64,000 nt of DNA from contig CAVSIP010000003.1 of the NCBI GenBank assembly GCA_963728075.1, forward strand, positions 666,092 to 730,091, written 5' to 3'. The translations under genes and the position numbers were made by a program. This document shows positions 8,127-16,466 of the stretch, one piece after another. How positions within the stretch are numbered: the first letter of the stretch is position 1; each line of letters begins with the position of its first letter. Below the pieces are notes generated by a model. The model worked only from the letters and a program-made list of their open reading frames with translations, ran no database searches and was not told the DNA's origin. This DNA is from CAVSIP01 sp963728075 (GTDB lineage: Bacteria > Actinomycetota > Actinomycetes > JAFAQI01 > DASSKL01).

Positions 8127-8627
8127 ATGGCTACTGAAGAGTTGTTCGACGACGTCCTGCGCGCCAACGAGGACTACGCCGCCGGCTTCTCACTCGCGGG
8201 GCTGGAAGCCCGGGCCGTACGGGGCCTGGCGATCCTGACGTGCATGGACTCGCGGATCGAGCCGCTGGCGATGCTGGGGCTCGCCGCGGGCGATGCGAAG
8301 ATCCTGCGCAACGCCGGTGCGCGGGTCACCGACGACGTCCTGCGTACGTTGGTGCTCGCCTCGTACCTGCTCGACGTGGACCGCGTGATGGTGGTCGCCC
8401 ATACCCGCTGCGCCATGGCGAGCGGCACGGAGGAGGAGGTCCACCGCAGGATCTACGAGGCCGGCGGCCCGGACACGCGCAGCATCTCGTTCCTCACCAC
8501 CACCGAGCAGGAGACGAGCCTGCGCCACGACGTGCAGCGCATCCGGTCCTGGCCGTACCTGCACAACGTGGTGGTCGGCGGGTTCATCTACGACACCGAC
8601 ACCGGTCGGGTGAGCCGCGTCTGCTGA
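8127..8627 (+). CDS. Beta-class carbonic anhydrase
   Basis: The 166-residue protein has the beta-carbonic anhydrase zinc site: Cys39 and Asp41-Ser-Arg in ILTCMDSRIEP, then His92 and Cys95 in VVAHTRCAM. RNAGARVTDDVLRTLVLASYLL and the C-terminal VVVGGFIYDTDTGRV are also typical. It interconverts CO2 and bicarbonate in the cytoplasm. The size and sequence resemble the short actinobacterial type (Rv1284-like). The ATG at 8127 gives the family-typical start ATEELFDDVLRANEDYAAGF. It stands alone and is convergent with the PucR gene 12 bases away. Confidence 0.93.
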   Translation: MATEELFDDVLRANEDYAAGFSLAGLEARAVRGLAILTCMDSRIEPLAMLGLAAGDAKILRNAGARVTDDVLRTLVLASYLLDVDRVMVVAHTRCAMASGTEEEVHRRIYEAGGPDTRSISFLTTTEQETSLRHDVQRIRSWPYLHNVVVGGFIYDTDTGRVSRVC

Positions 8628-8639
8628 CCCGCGGTCGGT

Positions 8640-9875
8640 TCAGCCGGCGGTGCTGGGCGGCCAGTGCAGCAGGGTGGCGCCGACGACGGCCGCTTCGACC
8701 GTCAGCCGGTGCTGCGGGTCGGCGGGCCGGTACCCCGTCAGCTGCTCGATCCGGCTGAGGCGGTAGGTGACCGTCCGCACGGACACGTGCAGGCGGCGGG
8801 CCGTCTCCATCGCGTTGAGCCCGGACGAGTAGTACGCGGTCAACGTCTCCAGCCATGGCCGTGGCCCACCGCGGGCCCGCTGCAGCGGCCCCAGCACGGT
8901 GGTGATGAGGTCGGCGATCGCATCCCGGTCGCGCAGCAGCACTCGGTAGACGAGCATGTGCTCGGCCAGCGCCACCGGCTCGGGGAAGTCGAGCTCGGTG
9001 GCGGTCGCCAGCGCCAGCCGCGCCTCCTCGTAGGCCGCGGTCACTCCGGCGACGCCGGTCGTGGAGCGGCTGACGGCGGCTCGCCAGCCGGTGGCGACGC
9101 CGAGCGCACGGGCAGCGGCGCGGGCCGCAGCCGGCGCGTCGCCGCCGGGTGCGCCGGACAGGATGCAGACCAGCTCCCGGTGGCGGGTGGTGACGAGGCA
9201 CGGCCCGGCCCGCCAGCTGGCGGACACCGCCCGCTCCGCGGCATGCGTCGATGCACTGTGCTCCTCCAGAGGGAGCGGGGTGCGGACGACCGCCACGACG
9301 AAGGTGGCCGTCGGGCTCAGCCCGGACCGCTCGGACCGCTCGGCCAGCCGCCCGACCTCTCCTCGTCCGCCCAGCAGGTCGTCGATGAACTCTCGTCGCT
9401 GCGCCTCGTCGTGGCGGATGCTGCGCCGGCGCGCTGCGGCGAAGCCGGCGGCGACCCCCGCCAGGGCGTCGTCGGTCGCGCGCAGCACGCTCTCGCCGAC
9501 GTTGACGCGCTGCTGGACGGTCGCGGCCTGCCGGACCCCGGGTAGCTGCGCCCAGAGCAGCCGGGCGGCGCTGAGGTGCGCGTCCACCAGCTGGGCCAGC
9601 GTGAGGTCGGTCGCGGCCGCTTCTTCCCCTGCGTCGCGGCACGCGTCGAGCTCTGCACGGTTGGGTCGGCGGCCGGTGGTGCTCGCCGCGACGAGCACCG
9701 CGAGGAAGCCGTCCAGCAGTGCGGCGGAGGTTCCGGGCACTTCGGCGGCGGCGGCTCGCGCGATCCCGCTCAGGTCCGGCGTCGCCGATGCCGTGCTGCC
9801 GGTGGGCAAGGTCTTCTCCTCTCGCACCCGTTCCTGGATCAACGCGCCGGCCCGCGGCCCGGTTCCTGCGGTCAC
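8640..9875 (-). CDS. PucR/CdaR-type helix-turn-helix regulator
   Basis: The C-terminal domain (AYYSSGLNAMETARRLHVSVRTVTYRLSRIEQLTGY) is the PucR-type helix-turn-helix. It is preceded by a GGDEF-like middle region (FVVAVVRTPLPLE, VCILSGAPGG) and a helical N-terminal domain (LAQLVDAHLSAARLLWAQ). Such regulators control purine, sugar-diacid or amino acid catabolism genes. The start is taken as GTG 9875, overlapping the permease stop by 4 bases (GTGA). A TTG at 9809 behind an AGAGGAG site is a good alternative. Co-transcription with the ArsB/NhaD-type permease suggests it controls that transporter. Confidence 0.88.
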   Translation of the reverse strand: MTAGTGPRAGALIQERVREEKTLPTGSTASATPDLSGIARAAAAEVPGTSAALLDGFLAVLVAASTTGRRPNRAELDACRDAGEEAAATDLTLAQLVDAHLSAARLLWAQLPGVRQAATVQQRVNVGESVLRATDDALAGVAAGFAAARRRSIRHDEAQRREFIDDLLGGRGEVGRLAERSERSGLSPTATFVVAVVRTPLPLEEHSASTHAAERAVSASWRAGPCLVTTRHRELVCILSGAPGGDAPAAARAAARALGVATGWRAAVSRSTTGVAGVTAAYEEARLALATATELDFPEPVALAEHMLVYRVLLRDRDAIADLITTVLGPLQRARGGPRPWLETLTAYYSSGLNAMETARRLHVSVRTVTYRLSRIEQLTGYRPADPQHRLTVEAAVVGATLLHWPPSTAG

Positions 9876-11164
9876 GCCAGCAGGAAGTACCGGACGTACA
9901 CGTAGGCGGCGCTCAGGGCGATCGTGGCCAGTGCCGTCACCGAGCCGTAGCGGACGAACTGCAGGAACCGGATGGGCTCCCCGTAACGCGCCGCGAGCCC
10001 GATGATCACGAGGTTCGCACTGGCGCCGATCGGGGTGGCGTTGCCGCCCAGGTCCGCGCCCAGTGCGAGCGACCACCACAGCACCGTCGGGTCCGTCCCG
10101 GCCGGCACACCGGCCGCCAGGTGGTCCACGATCGGCGCCATGGTCGCGACGTACGGGATGTTGTCGACGGCGGCCGAGAAGACCGCCGACGAGACGAGCA
10201 GGACCATGCTGCCGGTCAGCACCTGGCCGGCCAGCGCGTCCGCGGCGACCTCTCCCAGGCGCTCGATGACACCGCTCTTCACCAGCGCGCCGACCATGAC
10301 GAACAGCCCGGCGAAGAACGCGAGCGTCCCCCACTCGACTCCCTGCATGACCTGCGGCACGTTGGTGCGCGCGATGAGCAGGAGGATGCCGGCACCGATG
10401 AGGGCGATCGTGGCCGGCTCGTACCCCACCACTCCGTGCAGGGCGAACAGCACCGTCACGGCTGCCAGCACGGTGAGCGACTGCCACATCAGCGTGCGGT
10501 CGCGCAGCAGCGTGTGCTCGTCCATCGCCATCACCGCAGCCGCGCGCTCCGGGTCGTACCGGAACGACCGCCGGAACATCACCCGGGCGAGCAGGACGAA
10601 CACGGCGAGGAGCAGCACCACCAGGGGGGCGAGGTTGACCAGGAAGTCCAGGTAGCCCAAGCCGGCTGCGCTGCCGATGATGATGTTCGGGGGGTCGCCG
10701 ATGAGCGTTGCGGCCCCCCCGATGTTCGAGGCCATCGCCTCCGCCAGCAGGTACGGGGCGGCGGGGACGCCGAGCCGGCCGGCGAGGCTGATCGTCATGG
10801 GCGCGACGAGCAGCACCGTGGTCACGTTGTCGAGCAGAGCCGAGGCGGCTGCGGTGAGCAGGACGAGCGTGACCAGCAGCCGGAACGGCCGTCCCTGTGC
10901 CCGCTTGGCCGCCCGGACGGCCAGCACGTCGAACATCCCGGTCTCCCGGATGACCTCGACGATGACCATCATCCCGAGCAGCAGGAAGATGACGTTCCAG
11001 TCGATGCCGTACGCGTCGGAGTGGAACGCGTCGTCGGCGGACACCACGCCGAGCGCCAGCATGAGACCGGCGCCGGCGAGGGCGACGGTGACCCGGTTGA
11101 TCCGCTCGCTGGCGATGGCCGCGTACGCGCCGACGAACACCACGGTCGCGATCACGGCGCTCAT
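9872..11164 (-). CDS. ArsB/NhaD-type (SLC13-like) membrane permease
   Basis: This 430-residue integral membrane protein has about 10-12 hydrophobic segments. Signatures of the ArsB/NhaD/CitM ion-transporter superfamily are present in both halves: LLDNVTTVLLVAP and GDPPNIIIGSAAG in the first, DNIPYVATMAP and GGNATPIGASANLVIIG in the second. Possible substrates include Na+/H+, dicarboxylates or arsenite; no arsR or arsC is nearby, so an arsenite role is not supported. The ATG at 11164 follows a CAGCGT box by 7 bases, fitting a leaderless transcript. The PucR-type regulator follows with a 4-base overlap. Confidence 0.9.
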   Translation of the reverse strand: MSAVIATVVFVGAYAAIASERINRVTVALAGAGLMLALGVVSADDAFHSDAYGIDWNVIFLLLGMMVIVEVIRETGMFDVLAVRAAKRAQGRPFRLLVTLVLLTAAASALLDNVTTVLLVAPMTISLAGRLGVPAAPYLLAEAMASNIGGAATLIGDPPNIIIGSAAGLGYLDFLVNLAPLVVLLLAVFVLLARVMFRRSFRYDPERAAAVMAMDEHTLLRDRTLMWQSLTVLAAVTVLFALHGVVGYEPATIALIGAGILLLIARTNVPQVMQGVEWGTLAFFAGLFVMVGALVKSGVIERLGEVAADALAGQVLTGSMVLLVSSAVFSAAVDNIPYVATMAPIVDHLAAGVPAGTDPTVLWWSLALGADLGGNATPIGASANLVIIGLAARYGEPIRFLQFVRYGSVTALATIALSAAYVYVRYFLLA

Positions 11165-11381
11165 GCGGCCGACGCTGCCCTACCGTGACCGGCCTCCGCA
11201 GCGGGCCGGCTCGGCCATCTCCGCCCGCGGCTGGCTGCCGGAACCCGGCAACGTGCGACGGCCAGGGGCGGCCCGGTTCCGGGACCCGGCAACCAGCCGG
11301 CGACACACCTTGCCGTGACGGCACCTGGCGCGCCACGCCGGTGCACCGGCACCGTGCCGGGGAGAGAGACCGGGAGGACGC
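11165..11381. other. Divergent intergenic region with imperfect repeat
   Basis: No gene is seen. Two imperfect copies of a CCGG(A/G)ACCCGGCAAC-like sequence occur about 50 bases apart (near 11240 and 11285). A GGGAGGA ribosome site precedes the next gene. Confidence 0.35.
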
Positions 11382-11711
11382 GTGCAGCTCGAACTGGTCG
11401 ACGTGGGGCCGGATCACATGGTGGCTCTGGTGTCCGGTGTCCGCCGCGGTGAGGTCGCCGGGGCGTCCTGTGCCGTCGCCGAGGCGCTCGCCCACGCGGG
11501 GGTGCGGGCGTCGTCGCCGGGCTGCGAGGCGACCACCGTCGCGCTCGCGCTGCTGTCGGACCGCTGTCGCGCCGCGCCGGCCCGCGCGGTGGCCCGTGCG
11601 CGGATGCTGCACGAGCGGCATGCGGTCTACGACGTGGTCGTCCTGGACGCGCACGAGCAGGTCGTCGCCGACGTGCGCGTCGACGTCGAGATCGGCGTCA
11701 GCGGTCGGTGA
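11382..11711 (+). CDS. Small hypothetical protein
   Basis: This 109-residue alpha/beta protein begins with GTG after a strong GGGAGGA site. It has two beta-rich ends (QLELVDVGPDHMVALVSGVRRG and YDVVVLDAHEQVVADVRVDVEIG) around a helical middle. I do not recognise a family. The composition is ordinary for the genome, and there is no signal peptide or membrane segment. The last 14 bases overlap the 3' end of the convergent beta-propeller lipoprotein gene. Confidence 0.7.
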   Translation: MQLELVDVGPDHMVALVSGVRRGEVAGASCAVAEALAHAGVRASSPGCEATTVALALLSDRCRAAPARAVARARMLHERHAVYDVVVLDAHEQVVADVRVDVEIGVSGR

Positions 11712-12894
11712 AGACCATGATCGTGCCGGTGTAGCACGCGACCCACACCTCGCCGGTGAGCGCGTCCTGCGTGATCCCGATCGGCCACTTCTTGGTGGGC
11801 AGCGTCTGCAGCACCGCCAGGTCCGAGGTGCGCACCTTGGAGACGGTGTTCGAGAAGTAGTTCACGACGTACAGGGAACGGCCGTCGGCGGCGAGCACCA
11901 TGCTCCGCGGGGCCTTGCCGGTACGCACCCTGGTGACGACCTTGGCGCTCGCCACGTCGACCTTCACGACCTGCCCGGCGCCGTTGAGGGTCGCGTAGAG
12001 CGTGCGCCCGTCCGGGCTGAGCGCCAGGTGCCGCGGGGAGTTGCCGACGGTGATCCGGCCGGTGACCGTCCTGCTGCGCAGGTCGAGAACCGCCAGCTGC
12101 CAGCTGCCCATGACCGCGACGTACGCGGTGTGCGAGGACGGGGCGATCACGATGCCCCGCGGGTACGCGCCCACGGGGACGCGAGCGAGCTCGCGCAGGG
12201 TCGTCGTGTCGATGACGCTGACGTCGTACGAGCACCAGTTGCTGACGAGCAGCAGGTGGTCGTCCGGTGACACCGCCAGGTACTTCGGCACGGACCCGAC
12301 CGGGATGACCGCGTCGACGGCGAGGGTCGAGGTGTCGATGCGGTAGACGAAGCTGTCGTCGTAGTGGTTCGACGGCTTGCACACGTCGTGGCCCTCACGG
12401 GTGTAGCCGGGGCCGTACATCGAGTAGTTCGACACGTACGCGTACCTGCCGTCCGGTGAGAACGCGGCCTCGACGGGCGCCCCTCTCACCGTGCCGGTGC
12501 CGACGCCGAACCTCGCCAGGTCCACCCTGTCCGGGATCGTGCGCACCAGGCGGTGCCGGCGGTCGTACACCGTCACCGTGTGCCGGTACATCATGTTCTG
12601 GGCGAAGAACAGCCCGGTGCCGCTGGCGACCACGGACTTCGGCGAGATCGCACCGGTGATGGACGTCGACAGCCGCAGGGTGCGCCGGTCGCTGGGTCCG
12701 TAGCGGTCTGCCGCGGTCGCCGCCCGAGGTGCCGGCGCGCCCGACGGCGGCTGCACCGGCGACGGGGACGCGCTGGTGGCACGCGGTGGCGGTGTCCCCG
12801 CGCTCGCCGACGGTGAGGTCACCGACGTGCAGCCCGCGGTGGCGAGCAGGGTGATGGCGGCAGCCGCGCCGGACAGGCGCACGAACAAGCGCAT
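11698..12894 (-). CDS. YVTN-type beta-propeller lipoprotein
   Basis: A lipoprotein signal ends at LLATAGC (lipobox Cys about residue 22), followed by a Ser/Pro-rich linker to about residue 65. The rest is a seven-blade-like propeller with repeated units such as VEAAFSPDGRYAYVSNYS, PKYLAVSPDDHLLLVSNWCS, PRGIVIAPSSHTAYVAVMG, PRHLALSPDGRTLYATLNG and PRSMVLAADGRSLYVVNYF. YVTN propellers are surface or exported proteins; some bind partners or carry enzymatic sites, but none can be assigned. The ATG at 12894 is the only start that gives a signal peptide. It is divergent from the CoA transferase gene. Confidence 0.9.
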   Translation of the reverse strand: MRLFVRLSGAAAAITLLATAGCTSVTSPSASAGTPPPRATSASPSPVQPPSGAPAPRAATAADRYGPSDRRTLRLSTSITGAISPKSVVASGTGLFFAQNMMYRHTVTVYDRRHRLVRTIPDRVDLARFGVGTGTVRGAPVEAAFSPDGRYAYVSNYSMYGPGYTREGHDVCKPSNHYDDSFVYRIDTSTLAVDAVIPVGSVPKYLAVSPDDHLLLVSNWCSYDVSVIDTTTLRELARVPVGAYPRGIVIAPSSHTAYVAVMGSWQLAVLDLRSRTVTGRITVGNSPRHLALSPDGRTLYATLNGAGQVVKVDVASAKVVTRVRTGKAPRSMVLAADGRSLYVVNYFSNTVSKVRTSDLAVLQTLPTKKWPIGITQDALTGEVWVACYTGTIMVFTDR

Positions 12895-12959
12895 GCGGAG
12901 CCTCGGGAGAGCGGCGGAGCGGTCCCCTGACACTAGCAACGGTCCGGTCGCCCGGCAGG

Positions 12960-12965
12960 CATGAT
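12960..12965 (+). promoter_or_regulatory. Leaderless-type -10 box for the CoA transferase gene
   Basis: CATGAT lies 7 bases before the GTG at 12973, matching the nAnnnT-N6-8-start pattern seen across the window. It favours the GTG over the ATG at 12961, which overlaps this box. Confidence 0.45.
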
Positions 12966-12972
12966 CGGTGCT

Positions 12973-14160
12973 GTGACGACCGAGGATGGGACCGGGCCGC
13001 TCGCGGGGGTCCGCGTGCTGGACCTCAGCTCCGTGGTGATGGGTCCGCTGGCCACGCAGATCCTCGGCGACCTCGGTGCCGACGTGGTGACGATCGAGAG
13101 CGCCGTGGGCGAGACGAACCGCGCGATGGGTCCGGGGCCGCACCCGCTGCTGTCGGGAGTCTCGCTCAACCTGCTGCGCAACAAGCGCAACCTGGCCGTC
13201 GACCTCAAGCACCCCGCCGGCCACGACGTGCTCATGCGCCTCGCCGCGACCTGCGACGTGTTCGTGACCAACCTGCGGCCCCAGCCGCTGCGCCGGCTCG
13301 GTGCCACGTACGACGACATCCGCGGCGTACGCCCGGACGTCGTCTACTGCCAGGCGCAGGGGTTTCCCTCGGACAGCGAGCGCGCGGACGAGCCGGCGTA
13401 CGACGACGTCATCCAGGCGGCGAGCGGGGTCGCGGACGCAGTGGCGCGGGTGACCGGGGCACCGGGCCTGGTGCCCACGATCTTCGCCGACAAGGTGTCC
13501 GCGCTGACGATCGCGTACGCAGTCCTCGCAGCGCTGTTCGACCGGGAGCGCACCGGCCAGGGCCAGCACATCGAGGTGCCCATGCACGACGTGGCCACCG
13601 CCTTCATGCTCGTCGAGCACGGGGCGGCGGCGATCCCACGCCCGGCGCTCGGCCCGGCCGGCTACCAGCGCATCCTCACGCCGGAGCGCCGTCCGCGCCG
13701 CACGGCCGACGGGTGGATCCACGTGCTGCCGTACTCGCGCGAGCAGTTCGAGGCGCTCTTCGCCGCCGGGGGCAGGCACGACCTCGTCGGCGACCCCCGG
13801 TACGCGACCGGACGCGCGCGGATCGCGAACGCGGACTTCCTCTACGCCCAGGTCGGCGAGATCCTCGCGGAACGGACGACCGCCGCCTGGCTGCGGTTCT
13901 GCCGGGACAACCACATCCCGGCCACGGAGGTCGCCAGCCTCTCCGACCTCGTCGAGCGGCTCCCGGAGGACGACCACCCCGTCGCCGGGCGCTACAAGGT
14001 CATCCCGCCGCCGGTGCGGATGTCACGCACGCCTGCGTCGGTCCGACGGCCGGCGCCGCTGCCGGGACAGCACAACGACGAGGTGCTCGCCGACCTCGGC
14101 TACAGCCCCGACGCGGTCGCCGACCTGCGTGCTCGTGGAGTCCTGCGTGACCCGCCCTGA
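12973..14160 (+). CDS. CaiB/BaiF (class III) CoA transferase family protein
   Basis: The 395-residue protein begins with the family's GVRVLDLSSVVMGPLATQILGDLGADVVTIE. It continues with NKRNLAVDLKHPAG, and the probable catalytic Asp is in AYDDVIQAASG. The C-terminal PPPVRMSRTP...LPGQHNDEVLADLGYS is also typical. Class III transferases move CoA between carboxylic acids; alpha-methylacyl-CoA racemase is a relative. The donor and acceptor cannot be told from sequence. Its 3' end overlaps the next gene by 14 bases. Confidence 0.92.
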   Translation: MTTEDGTGPLAGVRVLDLSSVVMGPLATQILGDLGADVVTIESAVGETNRAMGPGPHPLLSGVSLNLLRNKRNLAVDLKHPAGHDVLMRLAATCDVFVTNLRPQPLRRLGATYDDIRGVRPDVVYCQAQGFPSDSERADEPAYDDVIQAASGVADAVARVTGAPGLVPTIFADKVSALTIAYAVLAALFDRERTGQGQHIEVPMHDVATAFMLVEHGAAAIPRPALGPAGYQRILTPERRPRRTADGWIHVLPYSREQFEALFAAGGRHDLVGDPRYATGRARIANADFLYAQVGEILAERTTAAWLRFCRDNHIPATEVASLSDLVERLPEDDHPVAGRYKVIPPPVRMSRTPASVRRPAPLPGQHNDEVLADLGYSPDAVADLRARGVLRDPP

Positions 14161-14989
14161 GGTCGAGGTCCTCGGCGCCGAGCCCCGGCCACCGCTGCCC
14201 CGATGGGTCCGGCTGCTGGCGTGGGCCGTCGCCGCGGGAGCCGTCGTAGCCGTGGTCGCGAACACCGTCTGGCGGGCGGCTCCGACGGCGGCGCTGCGCG
14301 TGGAGTCCGTACACGCCGTGCCGGGCGCGGACGAGGTGCGCCTGCAGCTGCAGGTGCACAACGCGGGGGCCCAGCCGGTCCCGCTGACGTCGGTCGCGCT
14401 GTCGGCGACCGGGCTGTCGGCGCACCGCGCCGCCGACGGCGCGCGGGCGATCGCTGCAGGGGGGACGGCGACCGTGGTGCTCTCTGCCGAGGTCGCCTGC
14501 CCGGCCGCCGCCCAGGCGGGTGACGCCGTGCTCACGGTCGCCGGGACAGGCGTGCAGCTCGCGCGCGTCCCGGCCTGGCAGCGGGAGCTCCGGCGGATCT
14601 GCACCGACGGCCCGCCCCCGAGCGTGGCGCTGGCCACGGGTGGTGGGGCACCGTCCGGGGTCGGGGACGCGGTGCTGCAGCCCGTGCGGCTGCGCAACGG
14701 GGCGGACCGGCCGGTCGAGCTGCGCGAGGTCTGGTCGTCCACGCCCGGCGTGGCCGCGCTCGTCGCGCCGTGGCCGCCGGTTGCCGTCGCCCCGGGCGTG
14801 ACCCGGACCCTGCACGTCTACTGGTCGATCAGCGACTGCGCCCAGGCCCGCCTCGGGGACCAGCCCGTGCTGCGTGCCCGCGTCGCCTTCACGGGCGCGG
14901 CACCGTACCGCGTGGTCGCGCTGGCCGAGGCCGCGCTGCGCGCGCCGCTGGCCGCGCTCGTCAGGGCTCAGTGCCCGGGCGTCTCCTGA
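14147..14989 (+). CDS. Hypothetical single-pass membrane protein
   Basis: The protein of about 280 residues has one N-terminal membrane segment (WVRLLAWAVAAGAVVAVVANTVW, about residues 19-41) and an extracytoplasmic region built of two similar beta-rich halves (RVESVHAVPGADEVRLQLQVHNAG and QPVRLRNGADRPVELREVW). These look like immunoglobulin-type or bacterial NEW/CARDB-like folds. Function unknown. The GTG at 14147 lies inside the CoA transferase 3' end behind a GGAG. It overlaps the convergent SGNH lipase gene by 22 bases. Confidence 0.7.
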   Translation: MTRPEVEVLGAEPRPPLPRWVRLLAWAVAAGAVVAVVANTVWRAAPTAALRVESVHAVPGADEVRLQLQVHNAGAQPVPLTSVALSATGLSAHRAADGARAIAAGGTATVVLSAEVACPAAAQAGDAVLTVAGTGVQLARVPAWQRELRRICTDGPPPSVALATGGGAPSGVGDAVLQPVRLRNGADRPVELREVWSSTPGVAALVAPWPPVAVAPGVTRTLHVYWSISDCAQARLGDQPVLRARVAFTGAAPYRVVALAEAALRAPLAALVRAQCPGVS

Positions 14990-15843
14990 GCCGAGGCGCC
15001 CGTGACCACGTCGCTGATGGCGTGGGCGAGGACCTGCGCGCCCTGCCGGCTCGGGTGGATGTCACAGCCCCCGCCGGCCGTGCGTGCCAGGAGCCCGGCC
15101 GCGCACGCGTCACCGCCGGCGGCCTGCGCGGCCCGCTGGAAGGCGCTGTACCCGTCCGCCACGTCGGCGCCGACCGTGGCGGCGGCCTTCGTCAGGGTGC
15201 CGTTGAGCATGGACATGCCGGCCGCCACCGCCCCGTTGCCGGGCTGCGGGTCGTAGTAGGTGAGCACGACGATGCGCCCGGGGTAGACGTCGCGGATGCG
15301 GCGAAGGGCGGTGTCCAGGTTGGCGCTCAGCCGGCCCAGCGCCGTGGTGAGCTCACCGGGGCCGAGGCAGTGCCCCGGGGTGTCGCGCTGGCAGGCGAAC
15401 AGGTCGTTGGCGCCCAGCGTCAGGGTCACCAGCCGGGTCTGCGGATGCGCCCGCAGGTACGCGACCGCGAAGTCCTCCTGCGTGCCGGAGTACGACACGT
15501 GCAGCGGGTACGCGCTGCGGTACGGCCGGCAGACGTTGTCGGTCCCGGTCGGGGAGAGGAAGCCGCCGGACGCCTCTCCGGGGCACGCCGCGTTGACCAG
15601 TCGCAGCCCCAGCGTGCGGGCGACGTACGTCGGGTACCCCACGAACTGCGCGGCGTCGGCGCGGTCGCGGGCGGGGTCGGTGCCGAAGACGACCGAGTCG
15701 CCGAGTGCGAGGTACGTGGCCGCCGTGGCCTGTGCGGACGGGCTGCTGGCGCCCGCCGACGGCGCGGGTGAACCGCTGTCACAGGCGGTGGCCGTGACAG
15801 CGGCCAGCAGCAGGGCGATGAGCAGCCCTCGCAGCCGGCGCAT
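14968..15843 (-). CDS. SGNH/GDSL-type esterase lipoprotein
   Basis: A signal peptide ends in a lipobox-like VTATAC (Cys about residue 21). The catalytic blocks follow the SGNH order: Ser in YLALGDSVVFG (block I), GANDLFAC (block III, Asn) and the Asp-x-x-His pair in GGCDIHPSRQGAQVLA (block V). Six or more Cys may form disulphides, as in Streptomyces-type lipases. It is expected to hydrolyse esters or lipids at the cell surface. The ATG at 15843 gives the signal peptide and lies 7 bases after a TAGCGT box. Confidence 0.93.
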   Translation of the reverse strand: MRRLRGLLIALLLAAVTATACDSGSPAPSAGASSPSAQATAATYLALGDSVVFGTDPARDRADAAQFVGYPTYVARTLGLRLVNAACPGEASGGFLSPTGTDNVCRPYRSAYPLHVSYSGTQEDFAVAYLRAHPQTRLVTLTLGANDLFACQRDTPGHCLGPGELTTALGRLSANLDTALRRIRDVYPGRIVVLTYYDPQPGNGAVAAGMSMLNGTLTKAAATVGADVADGYSAFQRAAQAAGGDACAAGLLARTAGGGCDIHPSRQGAQVLAHAISDVVTGASAQETPGH

Positions 15844-15850
15844 GGCAGGC

Positions 15851-15856
15851 ACGCTA
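15851..15856 (-). promoter_or_regulatory. Leaderless-type -10 box for the SGNH lipase gene
   Basis: On the minus strand TAGCGT precedes the ATG (15843) by 7 bases, with no room for a ribosome site. Confidence 0.5.
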
Positions 15857-16420
15857 GCCCCCGTCCGGCCCGGCCGGCAGGTCGATGACGTCCTCGACCA
15901 GCCCTGCGGCGAAGCGCCGTGCCTCCGGGAGGTCGGCGGCGGACAGCAGCTCCACGACCGGCCGGTTGCCCGCCAGGAACAGCGCCGTGAAGTGCCGGAT
16001 CCCGCGCTGCACCGCGGCGACGCCGAGCCTCCGCACGAGCGCGGTGGCCAGGCCGACGTGCCGCCAGTCAGGGGCGACGGCGACCGCGATCTCCGCGCTG
16101 TCGCTCCCCGGGGTGCCCTCGTAGCGAGCGATACCGACACCCTGGCCGCTGTCGTCGAACGCCACCAGGGCCAGCCGGGTGCGGTAGTCCAGCTCGGTCA
16201 GCCGGCGAAGGGTCTGCTCGGTGAGCGCGGGTGCGCCGCCGAGGAAGCGCCCGTGAACCGTCTCCGCGTCGGCCGTGCGGATGGCCTCCGCCAGAGCGGA
16301 GCGGTCACCGGGCAGCAGCGGACGGATGAAGGCCCGCCGCCCGTCGTCGAGCACCACGTGCCGTTCGAGGTCGGCGGGGTAGCCGACCGGGAGCTTCGGC
16401 GACCGCGCGCGCGACACCAT
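15854..16420 (-). CDS. GNAT family N-acetyltransferase
   Basis: The 188-residue protein has the GNAT core: IRPLLPGDRSALAEAI, then AEIAVAVAPDWRHVGLATALVRRLGVAA (acetyl-CoA-binding motif A, with a degenerate RxxGxG/A). The C-terminal RHFTALFLAGNRPVVELLSAAD resembles the GNAT domains attached to bacterial protein acetyltransferases. The acceptor is unknown. The ATG at 16420 is preferred; codons upstream run into the neighbouring divergent promoter. Its end overlaps the -10 box of the lipase gene downstream. Confidence 0.88.
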   Translation of the reverse strand: MVSRARSPKLPVGYPADLERHVVLDDGRRAFIRPLLPGDRSALAEAIRTADAETVHGRFLGGAPALTEQTLRRLTELDYRTRLALVAFDDSGQGVGIARYEGTPGSDSAEIAVAVAPDWRHVGLATALVRRLGVAAVQRGIRHFTALFLAGNRPVVELLSAADLPEARRFAAGLVEDVIDLPAGPDGG

Positions 16421-16453
16421 GATCAAGGGGTACCAAGAAGCGGGCCTGCCGCC

Positions 16454-16459
16454 TAGAGT
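16454..16459 (+). promoter_or_regulatory. Leaderless-type -10 box for the PaaK-like gene
   Basis: TAGAGT is followed by 7 bases and then GTG 16467. This decides for the GTG over an in-frame ATG at 16419, which lies upstream of the box. Confidence 0.5.
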
Positions 16460-16466
16460 CCGACGG

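Noticed and set aside
9872..11164. Arsenite efflux pump ArsB
   Set aside because: No arsR, arsC or other arsenic gene is nearby. The motifs are shared by the whole ArsB/NhaD/CitM superfamily, so only a general call is made.
8640..11654. Very long open frame (about 1000 codons) on the minus strand through the permease gene
   Set aside because: Only its 3' third (the PucR-type regulator) is protein-like. The rest is the antisense-frame shadow of the ArsB/NhaD-type permease, caused by high GC.
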